Shown: positions 1-5,879 of the stretch, piece after piece
Numbering within the stretch: position 1 is the stretch's first letter
Layout of the letters: every line of letters starts with the position of its first letter
Assembly (NCBI GenBank): GCA_029548715.1
Contig: JAKPMW010000240.1
Span: 1-9,528, forward strand
From: Spirochaetota bacterium
Lineage (GTDB): Bacteria > Spirochaetota > JAGLSM01 > JAKPMW01
Direction: 5' to 3'
Length of the DNA: 9,528 nucleotides
The notes under the pieces: model-generated
Database searches by the model: none
What the model was told of the DNA's origin: nothing
The model's input: the letters and a program-made list of their open reading frames with translations, nothing else
Made by a program: the position numbers and the translations under genes

Positions 1-14
1 CGCTCTTCCGATCT
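1..14. other. Residual Illumina adapter sequence
   Basis: The first 14 bases, CGCTCTTCCGATCT, are identical to the 3' end of the Illumina TruSeq universal adapter; the minus strand reads AGATCGGAAGAGCG, the classic read-through. It lies exactly at the contig edge, where the lipoprotein reading frame at 15-83 is interrupted. It should be treated as a sequencing artefact and not as genomic DNA. A chance match of 14 bases at the very first position is very unlikely. Confidence 0.93.
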
Positions 15-83
15 CTCCCTGCTGCCACAGCCGGGCAGGCAGAGAAGGATGGTGATCAGTATCGGGGTCAGGTGTAATCTCAT
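15..83 (-). CDS. Lipoprotein, N-terminal fragment (cut by contig end)
   Basis: An ATG at 83 opens a frame of 23 codons before the adapter begins. The visible peptide is a textbook type II signal sequence: a short n-region with one Arg and one His, a hydrophobic core (about residues 5-16), then the lipobox LPGC with Cys19 as the lipidation site, followed by GSRE. It lies 25 bp beyond the stop of the hydrogenase gene on the same strand. No Shine-Dalgarno sequence precedes the ATG. Instead an AT-rich 18-bp site resembling a Rex operator (83-100) touches the start codon. The gene may therefore be leaderless and separately controlled, or read from the operon without its own ribosome site. The mature protein is absent, so its function is unknown. 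It was too short for routine ORF calling, but the signal peptide makes it convincing. Confidence 0.7.
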
Positions 84-100
84 TGTGAAAATATAACCAA
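83..100 (-). promoter_or_regulatory. Candidate Rex operator 2 (with -10-like core)
   Basis: On the minus strand this reads TTGGTTATATTTTCACAA. It has the TTG...CACAA arms of the known Rex consensus (TTGTGAA-N4-TTCACAA and variants), and it matches the site in front of rex (5773-5790) at 15 of 18 positions in the same orientation. The central TATATT could act as a -10 hexamer, with TTCGCA 17 bp upstream as a weak -35. Transcription would then begin at or next to the ATG at 83. The site lies between the hydrogenase stop and the lipoprotein start. Rex binding is inferred from consensus and from the repeated occurrence; no binding data are available. Confidence 0.55.
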
Positions 101-108
101 ATTCCGAC

Positions 109-1647
109 TTACTGCGAAAGTATCTCGCCCAGAGCCTTTGCGGCCAGCTTGGGATTGCCCACGACTGCCGGTCCTGCGATACAACCGCCCTGACAGGCCA
201 TGACCTCAACCAGATCAGCCGGGCAGGGGGTCCCCTTCGACCAGGCCCTGAGGAGGTTGATGTTTTGCCGGGTCAGCCCGTCGATGAGATGGGTTTTTGG
301 TGCAGCCGCCCCCTTGCAGGTGGCGCAGGCCCCGACGGCTTTCGAGACTCCCCCGGCCGCTGCGTATCCCCGGGAGGGAGAGGTTCCCCGGACGGCAGGG
401 GTTGCCTCCCGCGAAGCGGCGGTATCGATCTCCCGCGCCACGAATATTGCCCCCAGTTCTTCAAAGGTCAGGACATAATCAACCAGCGGGTCCCGTGCGG
501 CCTCATCCTTTTTGGCCAGACAGGGACCGATAAAGACCCGGATCGCCTCGGGGCGCTGCTCCTTGACGGTCTGTGCGGTAAAGCGCATGGGTGAGGGCGT
601 GGTCGAGACGTGGGGGAGGATTTCGGGGAGATGTCTTCCGGCAGCGAGCATCCATGAGGGGCAGCAGGATGTGGTGAGGTAGCCCCTGTCCTCGCTGATG
701 CATGCCGCAAGTTCGGCGGCCTCGTGAGCCGATGTCTCGTCGGCTCCCCGTGCGACTTCAAAGACTGTTTCAAAGCCGGCCTCAAGGATGGCGCCATAGA
801 CCTGGCCGAGCGTCCCGGGAAACTGTCCGGCAATGGCCGGAGCCACCATGGCGACAACCGGGGCGCCCTCGCGCAGGCGCTGCATCACATCGACGATCTG
901 GGATTTTTCCATGATTGCCCCGAAGGGGCAGTCACGCATGCAGCGGCCGCAGAGTATGCATTTTTCGTGGTCGATTTTCTCCCGACCCCACTCGTCCTTG
1001 GTGATGGCGCCAGCCGGGCAGGCTTCCTCGCAGGGAATGGGGATATGGATGATGGCGTGGAAGGGGCAGGCTTGCTGGCAGATCCCGCAGGCAACGCACT
1101 TTTCGGGATCGATCACAGCCTGTCCGTTGACGATCGAGAGTGCGTTTTTCGGGCAGTTGAGGGTGCAGGGCCGGGCAAAGCAGCCCCGGCAGGCATTGGT
1201 GACAAAATAGCGCGAGCGGACACAGGCACTGCAGGCCTCGTCAATCACCGTCAGGATCCTGAGGGCTTCGGTGCGCGCGTCCGGGTCTGGCAGGGGAACA
1301 TCCCCAGCCCGGGCAGTGGCGGCGGACGCGACTGGGGAGGTGACGGGAGGCAGACTCCGTGTTGCCCTCGGGGCCCGGTCGCGTTCGATCGCGGCCCGGG
1401 CGTATTCGGCCAGAGGCATCAGTTCATCGTCTTCGTCTTCGACACTGAACCCGAGGATGGCCATCAGGCGGTAGCGCAAGACGGCCCGGTCCTTGTGGAT
1501 GCAGCAGCGGAAGGATGTCCTTGTACGGGGGATCATCTCAAGGGGAATCCGGTCAATCTGGGCGGGAAGCTCAGCCTCCCAGACCAGGCGGGCTGTACGC
1601 ACAAGGAGTTCGCGGCGGATCAGGGCGGCGTTATTGAGGCGGTGCAT
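109..1647 (-). CDS. Monomeric [FeFe] hydrogenase, group-B-like
   Basis: This 512-residue iron hydrogenase catalyses reversible H2 formation or oxidation in the cytoplasm. An N-terminal domain (1-85) has the RCCIHKDRA and GFSVEDEDDE signatures I associate with group B or monomeric [FeFe] hydrogenases. It is followed by a cysteine-rich ferredoxin region: C139/C142/C153/C156/C161/C165, C184-C187-C190-C194, C206/C210 and C230-C233-C236-C240. The H-cluster domain has loop 1 TTSCCPSW (C328 in the proton-relay position, C329 a ligand), loop 2 IGPCLAKKDE (C376) and loop 3 MACQGGC (C485, C489), so all four ligand cysteines are present. Loop 3 has Gln486 where catalytic enzymes usually have Pro. There is no C-terminal small-subunit-like tail. 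The ATG at 1647 is preceded by GGGGAGGAA, 11 bp after the upstream gene. It is the last complete gene of the rex operon. Similar rex/HydS/phosphatase/hydrogenase groupings are known in Ruminococcus albus. The electron partner is not identified; the adjacent [2Fe-2S] proteins are candidates. Confidence 0.93.
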   Translation of the reverse strand: MHRLNNAALIRRELLVRTARLVWEAELPAQIDRIPLEMIPRTRTSFRCCIHKDRAVLRYRLMAILGFSVEDEDDELMPLAEYARAAIERDRAPRATRSLPPVTSPVASAATARAGDVPLPDPDARTEALRILTVIDEACSACVRSRYFVTNACRGCFARPCTLNCPKNALSIVNGQAVIDPEKCVACGICQQACPFHAIIHIPIPCEEACPAGAITKDEWGREKIDHEKCILCGRCMRDCPFGAIMEKSQIVDVMQRLREGAPVVAMVAPAIAGQFPGTLGQVYGAILEAGFETVFEVARGADETSAHEAAELAACISEDRGYLTTSCCPSWMLAAGRHLPEILPHVSTTPSPMRFTAQTVKEQRPEAIRVFIGPCLAKKDEAARDPLVDYVLTFEELGAIFVAREIDTAASREATPAVRGTSPSRGYAAAGGVSKAVGACATCKGAAAPKTHLIDGLTRQNINLLRAWSKGTPCPADLVEVMACQGGCIAGPAVVGNPKLAAKALGEILSQ

Positions 1648-1658
1648 GGTTCCTCCCC

Positions 1659-1931
1659 TCAGTCCCGGGCCGAAAGCCCGGCAGCTGCCGAGCGGACGGC
1701 TTCGACCAGGTCGTTCATTCCGTCCACCTGCAGGACCCTGCCATTGATGACGACAAAGGGCGGTTCACCCAGACTGCGGTCCTTGCAGTGACCGAGACAG
1801 GTTGCGCCCCGGATCGAGCAGCGTGCCGCCAGATCGGCCGGGAGGTGCTCTTCAAGCAGGAGAAGATCGGCACCGCCGAAGACGTGGCAGGTGGTTCCTG
1901 CACAGATGATGATTTCGATGTCCCGCTTCAT
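1659..1931 (-). CDS. Thioredoxin-like [2Fe-2S] ferredoxin
   Basis: This 90-residue protein has the thioredoxin-like [2Fe-2S] fold of the NuoE/HydC C-terminal domain. The four expected ligands are C10 and C15 (C-x4-C in CAGTTC) and C45 and C49 (C-x3-C in CLGHC), and CLGHCKD is the family hallmark. An extra Cys38 lies outside the pattern. Its role is one-electron transfer, presumably to or from the hydrogenase encoded 11 bp downstream. A full NuoE has an additional N-terminal helical part and works with a NuoF-type flavoprotein; here both are absent, so this is a stand-alone ferredoxin. The ATG at 1931 is preceded by AAAGGA at 7 bp, and 17 bp separate it from the phosphatase gene. It is a diverged paralogue of the protein at 4879-5133. 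Confidence 0.88.
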   Translation of the reverse strand: MKRDIEIIICAGTTCHVFGGADLLLLEEHLPADLAARCSIRGATCLGHCKDRSLGEPPFVVINGRVLQVDGMNDLVEAVRSAAAGLSARD

Positions 1932-1948
1932 GCGTGTCCTTTCATGCG

Positions 1949-3127
1949 TCAGATATAGCTGACGGTTATTTCCTTGAGATGGCCCTCTTCGAGAAGCCGG
2001 GCGATTTTCTTGACCACATTGCGCCGGATCTCCAGCTCGACAGGGATATTCGGGTCCTGATGCGCTTCGTTGATCCTGGTCCCGACCACAAACCTGATCC
2101 TGTCACTTGAGAGAAGGAGTTCGAGGAGTTCGGTCGCGGCATTGCGCGGGGTCTCTTCGGGGGATTCGTTGTTCTCGAGCATCTCGGCCACCCGGCCCAG
2201 GGTGAGGATGCCTTCCGTTACGAGATCGATTCCCTCCATTTCGGATTTGGGCGGGAGGGCGGGATCAAGGTCCTTGAGGTTGACCGTGACCGCCCGCCCC
2301 AGTTCGCGCGAGATGATGTTGGCCGTTGTCCCTCCTGAAATAGCCAGCCGGCCCCTGAATTCGCGCACCAGGTCCGCCATGTCACGGTCCTTTTCGCGGG
2401 CGATCGGAGGACCGGTCAGGACCAGGAGTTCGCGTGGCTCGCGGAAGTGCACCACTCCGCAGGATGTGTCGTCCTTGGCCCGCCAGACATCGTTCCCCAG
2501 GGATTTTTTGACGATTGAGCGGGAGAGTTCCCGTGCCGAGATCCCCTCATCCTGCAGGATTTCGCCCCGGACATGATCCTGGACATTCTCGATTCCCCAG
2601 CCGAGGGGCCATGAACGTGTGCCCATGCCGGACTGGGTCACTCCGTCCGAGAGCATCACGATCCGGTCTCCGGGCATGGCCCTGAAGGAGGTATACCGGA
2701 CTGCATTGGTACGCGAGGTGCTGTCGCCGACCTCGATGGTCTGTCTCTCGGGAGTGACGAAACCGCTCCCCCGGGCTATCAGGACCGGGGGGTTGTCGTA
2801 CTCGATGATCTGGGTCTCAAGGTCATTGGCAATGTCAACTATTGTAAATGTTGCATAATTGATCTTGCGGACCTTGCAGATGGGCAGGGTCCGCATGATA
2901 ATTTCGGCGGTGTGGCGGATGTCCTTGTAGCTTGAGATAAAGCGCGTGGCCATCGTGGCGGTCAGGGTGGCCAGTACGCTGGCCTTGATTCCGCTGCCCA
3001 GACCGTCCGAGAGGACCAGGATGGTCCGGTTTTCCTCCTTGACCCGGTGGGAGAGAAAGGTGTCACCGCAGACCAGTTGTCCCTGCTTGTATTCCTGGCA
3101 CGAGTCAACGTCGATGAAGCAGTTCAC
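1949..3127 (-). CDS. SpoIIE/PP2C-type serine phosphatase
   Basis: This 392-residue soluble protein has a SpoIIE-like PP2C phosphatase domain in its first ~228 residues. Metal-binding motifs are visible in order: G21-D22, LSDGLGSG with D41, LSDGV with D161, and KDDTSC with D219/D220. It should remove phosphate from Ser/Thr of a partner protein, often an anti-sigma-factor antagonist in this family. Residues ~230-392 form a second domain that I do not recognise. It includes a glycine-rich ISGGTTANI segment and a charged, helical C-terminus. The GTG start at 3127 overlaps the stop of the sensory hydrogenase gene by 4 bp (GTGA) and is preceded by GAGGAG, so the two proteins should be made in coupled amounts. 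This arrangement fits phosphatase-linked sensory [FeFe] hydrogenases (group C3 type). No kinase, STAS protein or anti-sigma factor is encoded in the window, so the target is unknown. Confidence 0.9.
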   Translation of the reverse strand: MNCFIDVDSCQEYKQGQLVCGDTFLSHRVKEENRTILVLSDGLGSGIKASVLATLTATMATRFISSYKDIRHTAEIIMRTLPICKVRKINYATFTIVDIANDLETQIIEYDNPPVLIARGSGFVTPERQTIEVGDSTSRTNAVRYTSFRAMPGDRIVMLSDGVTQSGMGTRSWPLGWGIENVQDHVRGEILQDEGISARELSRSIVKKSLGNDVWRAKDDTSCGVVHFREPRELLVLTGPPIAREKDRDMADLVREFRGRLAISGGTTANIISRELGRAVTVNLKDLDPALPPKSEMEGIDLVTEGILTLGRVAEMLENNESPEETPRNAATELLELLLSSDRIRFVVGTRINEAHQDPNIPVELEIRRNVVKKIARLLEEGHLKEITVSYI

Positions 3128-4875
3128 GGCTTCTCCTCTCCGTTTTCATGTTCCCTCTCGGGGCGGAATGATTCGACAATCGAATCGAGCATGACCTCGG
3201 TCTCGGCCGCGTTTTCTCCCAGGAGGTAGGCGATCTTCTGGACCGTGGCCAGGTTTTTCTGGATCACCTGACGGGCCTTGCGGATCACCTGGTCCTTGCG
3301 GACCGAGGGTGTTGTCACATCGGCCAGGATGGCGCCCACAAAGCGGTGCCGTTCGATCGAGAAGATGGAGACGTGGAGAATCGAGTTGTTGTAGCGGATG
3401 TCCCGGTCCTGGATGTCCTCTCCGATCTCGAGCACGCTCGAGAAGAGCTTGTGGAAGGGGACGATTTTTTCCAGACTGGCGCCCTCAAGCCCCGGCTTGG
3501 CCTCGAAGAGTTCTTCAATATCCTTGCCCATGATGGAGGCGAAGCGGGAGTTGCACTCGACGATCCGCAGACCCTCATCCGCGATCACAATTCCCGAAGG
3601 CATCGTCCGGATGAGAGCGTTGGCCTTTTTTTGCGCCAGCTTGCGCATCCAGGAGACGCACATGTCGCGTTCCGCATTCCCGAGGACCAGGGCCCGGGCG
3701 AAGTCCCGGCAGCAGTCGTACCCGCATCCGCTGCAGTTGAGTTCGTCCTTGGTCCCGTACTTTCCGATTGAGCGCATGGCGGTCCGGATCTCGTCGTCGC
3801 TGATCTGGCGCTCCTCGGGGGCCTGGGATGAATAGTCCAGCGAAGCGTCTGTCTCCGGTATGGCTGCAGCGTGAGGGGCGGACGCTGTTCCCCCGGCCCT
3901 GGCCGCCAGGATAGCCGTCAGCCGCTTGCGGGCTATGGCCCCCTTCTGGACGCTTTGCGGGCCGTTGATGCAGCCCCCCTCGCAAGCCAGGAGTTCGAGA
4001 AAAAGGGGCTGGGTCCCGGGAAGATCCTCCAGTCCGGAGAGGACTTCGCGGATCTGGCTCAGCCCGGAAAAGGCCATCATGGCTGCATCAGTGACCGCCG
4101 TTCCCGAACGAATCCCGGCCAGCATTCCCCCGTCAATCGGGTACAGCCGGCCGCTGGCCGCCCGGGCCGGCATGAAGCGGTCGTCCTCGCCGGGGGTGAG
4201 GGCGGCGGGATCAATGTGCTCGCGGGTAAACCAGTCCGCCAGTTCGCGAAAGGTGAGCGCAATATCAAGCGTCCCGGGGAGGGCGTCGGCCTCTCCCTTT
4301 TTTGCGATGCACGGGCTGGCAAAGACGATTCCGATATTGTCACCATGCAGGCTGCGCAGTAGGCGGGCATGGGCGATCACGGGCGAGGCGAGGGCTGTCA
4401 GGGAAGGGACGAGGCGGGGAAGGAATTTTTCGATGTAATTGACGACCGCCGGGCAGGCCGTGGAGATGAAGATCCTCCGCGCCTGATCCTCGTTCATCAG
4501 GCCGGCGGCCGCCTGCGAGACGATCTCGGCCCCGAGGGCGGTCTCGGAGACGCCTGCAAATCCGAGGCGGCGGAGCGCCTGTACGATCTGGCCCTCACTG
4601 ACCCCGGGGAATTCGCTCACCCAGGAGGGGGCAAGGGAAAACCAGACAGCGGGGCGGAGCGTGAGGAGTTGCCTGGCCCGGATTGTGTCAAAGCGGACAC
4701 GCTTGGCGCCCACGGGACAGACCTGGACGCAGTGCCCGCAAAAAAGACAGTGCTCGTACATCACCCGGGCGCTGCCGTTTTCGATCCGGATGGCCTTGAC
4801 GGGGCAGCCCCGGACACATTTGTAGCAGTCCTGGCATTCGTTGGTCTCGGTGTGGATGGGCATCAGCATGTCCAC
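3124..4875 (-). CDS. hydS: Sensory [FeFe] hydrogenase with PAS domain (HydS type)
   Basis: This 583-residue protein is a putative H2 sensor. Domains in order: two [4Fe-4S] ferredoxin motifs (C14/C17/C20/C24 and C43/C46/C49/C53); an H-cluster domain (~65-325) with loop 1 STACPAV (C141), loop 2 ASPCIAKKGE (C189) and loop 3 LACEGGC (C298, C302); an Ala/Pro-rich linker; an additional four-Cys Fe-S domain (C381, C384, C388 or C389, C406); a PAS domain (~422-520); and a helical C-terminus. Position 140, where catalytic enzymes have the proton-relay cysteine, is Ala. The same replacement is known in Thermoanaerobacter mathranii HydS, where a sensing role is proposed. All H-cluster ligands remain. 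There is no histidine-kinase or methyl-acceptor domain, so output probably goes to the translationally coupled SpoIIE-type phosphatase. The start is GTG at 4875, chosen because GGGAGG lies 8 bp upstream; the in-frame ATG at 4869 would be too far. It begins 3 bp after the ferredoxin gene. Confidence 0.92.
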   Translation of the reverse strand: MDMLMPIHTETNECQDCYKCVRGCPVKAIRIENGSARVMYEHCLFCGHCVQVCPVGAKRVRFDTIRARQLLTLRPAVWFSLAPSWVSEFPGVSEGQIVQALRRLGFAGVSETALGAEIVSQAAAGLMNEDQARRIFISTACPAVVNYIEKFLPRLVPSLTALASPVIAHARLLRSLHGDNIGIVFASPCIAKKGEADALPGTLDIALTFRELADWFTREHIDPAALTPGEDDRFMPARAASGRLYPIDGGMLAGIRSGTAVTDAAMMAFSGLSQIREVLSGLEDLPGTQPLFLELLACEGGCINGPQSVQKGAIARKRLTAILAARAGGTASAPHAAAIPETDASLDYSSQAPEERQISDDEIRTAMRSIGKYGTKDELNCSGCGYDCCRDFARALVLGNAERDMCVSWMRKLAQKKANALIRTMPSGIVIADEGLRIVECNSRFASIMGKDIEELFEAKPGLEGASLEKIVPFHKLFSSVLEIGEDIQDRDIRYNNSILHVSIFSIERHRFVGAILADVTTPSVRKDQVIRKARQVIQKNLATVQKIAYLLGENAAETEVMLDSIVESFRPEREHENGEEKP

Positions 4876-4878
4876 GTG

Positions 4879-5133
4879 TCATTCCTCCCGCTTGAGGGTG
4901 TGCGTCAGGATATCCACCAGTGATCCATTGTCGATTCCATACCAGATTTTATCATCTATCGAGATATTTGGCCCGTCCTTGCAGTGTCCGCTGCAGAGGC
5001 TCCCGCTGATCTCGACCCGATCTTCCAGCCCCTCGCGGGCCAGAAACTCCCTGATCGTGGCCAGATGGCGGGCGTTACCCCGGGCTGAGCAGGAACTCCC
5101 GAGACAGATGACAATCCTGTGCGTTGTGTTCAT
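4879..5133 (-). CDS. Thioredoxin-like [2Fe-2S] ferredoxin (rex-proximal)
   Basis: This 84-residue protein has the thioredoxin-like [2Fe-2S] fold, with ligands C10 and C15 (CLGSSC) and C47 and C51 (CSGHC), followed by KDGPN. It matches the NuoE/HydC [2Fe-2S] domain without the N-terminal helices. Its start overlaps the rex stop by 4 bp (ATGA), with AAGGAAG just upstream, and the sensory hydrogenase gene follows after 3 bp. This position suggests it feeds electrons to, or takes them from, the HydS-type protein. The other ferredoxin of the operon precedes the catalytic-type hydrogenase in the same way, giving each hydrogenase its own small [2Fe-2S] partner. That pairing is an inference from gene order. 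Confidence 0.88.
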   Translation of the reverse strand: MNTTHRIVICLGSSCSARGNARHLATIREFLAREGLEDRVEISGSLCSGHCKDGPNISIDDKIWYGIDNGSLVDILTHTLKREE

Positions 5134-5762
5134 GCGTCTTCCTTGTCCGGGGCCCCGGCTGGCAGGCTGGCCAGCCAGGCTACACCCTCAAGTTCCATTT
5201 CGAGATTGACGTTTCTGACATGGGTGCCTGCCGGGGCATGCAGGTGAACCGGAGCAAAGTTGAGGATTCCCCGGATTCCGAGTTCAGCCAGACGGTTGAG
5301 TGTTTCCTGTGCGGCAAAATCGGGTACTGCGATGATGGCAATGGTTGCGCCTGTCTCGCTGATTACCCTCGACATCTCGCCGGGGGGCAGGATCGGGGGC
5401 TTGCCCCGGCGGTTGATGCGTGCCGGATCGGTGTCGAAGCCGGCTGTGATGGCCAGCCCATCCCCGGAAAAGCCCGCATAGCGCAACAGGGCCTGCCCGA
5501 GGTTGCCGCATCCGACCAGGACTACGCCCTGGCGGGAGACACCCTCAAGGATGGTCGAGATCCCCTCAAGAACCTCGGAGATTCCGTATCCGCCCCGCCG
5601 TTTCCCCTGAAGACCAAAGACCGAAAAATCCTTGCGGACAACCGAGGCGGATGTCCCGCTTGCCTCGGCCAGCAGGCCTGAGGTGACGCGCAGGATTCCG
5701 GCCGCCTTGAGGCGTTCGAGACTGCGGCGGTAGGCGGTCAGGCGCTGGATCCGGTCGATCAT
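5130..5762 (-). CDS. rex: Redox-sensing transcriptional repressor Rex
   Basis: This 210-residue, full-length Rex is a homodimeric repressor that leaves its operator when NADH rises. The N-terminal winged helix (~1-75) holds the family recognition segment VVRKDFSVFG followed by GKRRGGYG. A Rossmann domain follows, with VLVGCGNLGQ (GxGxxG) at ~82-90, the AGFDTDP strand end at ~107-113, IAIIAVPDFAAQ at ~141-152 and ILNFAPV at ~166-172. The start chosen is ATG at 5762, with AAGGAG 6 bp upstream. An in-frame TTG at 5801 would add 13 residues, but that extension would translate the ribosome site and the operator and is not family-like. As first gene of the operon, rex probably represses itself and the hydrogenase genes behind it through the site at 5773-5790. 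Confidence 0.96.
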   Translation of the reverse strand: MIDRIQRLTAYRRSLERLKAAGILRVTSGLLAEASGTSASVVRKDFSVFGLQGKRRGGYGISEVLEGISTILEGVSRQGVVLVGCGNLGQALLRYAGFSGDGLAITAGFDTDPARINRRGKPPILPPGEMSRVISETGATIAIIAVPDFAAQETLNRLAELGIRGILNFAPVHLHAPAGTHVRNVNLEMELEGVAWLASLPAGAPDKEDA

Positions 5763-5768
5763 ATTGTT

Positions 5769-5774
5769 CTCCTT
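5769..5774 (-). promoter_or_regulatory. Ribosome binding site deciding the rex start
   Basis: AAGGAG on the minus strand lies 6 bp before ATG 5762. It fixes the rex start at the internal ATG and excludes the upstream in-frame TTG at 5801. Its first two bases overlap the end of the candidate operator, so bound Rex would sit at the edge of the ribosome site on DNA. Confidence 0.85.
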
Positions 5775-5790
5775 GTCACAATATAAACAA
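5773..5790 (-). promoter_or_regulatory. Candidate Rex operator 1 (rex/hydrogenase operon)
   Basis: The minus strand reads TTGTTTATATTGTGACAA. The arms TTGTT and GACAA agree with the Rex consensus TTGTTAA-N4-TTAACAA at 11 of its 14 defined positions. The central TATATT is a good -10 hexamer, so a bound repressor would cover the promoter core. The transcript would start about 7 bp downstream, leaving a leader of roughly a dozen bases that still contains AAGGAG. No good -35 is seen at 17 bp (a T run); TTGAAT occurs at a 23-bp spacing. The site is about 90 bp from the start of the divergent cytolysin-like gene, so an effect there is possible but unsupported. It shares 15 of 18 bases with the site at 83-100. 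Confidence 0.68.
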
Positions 5791-5879
5791 AACAGGAACA
5801 ATAAAAAAATTCAAAATTCGGGCACCCGGGGATCTGTGGTGGGCTCTTCCATATATCAAAACCTTTTCAAGGAGGCAGT

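Noticed and set aside
724..1791. 355-codon plus-strand open frame
   Set aside because: It lies antisense to the hydrogenase and ferredoxin genes, whose motifs and ribosome sites are clear. Its translation has no recognisable motif and it reflects GC-rich third-position bias.
5763..5801. Longer rex starting at TTG 5801
   Set aside because: The extra 13 codons cover the ribosome site and candidate operator, and Rex proteins begin close to the internal ATG.
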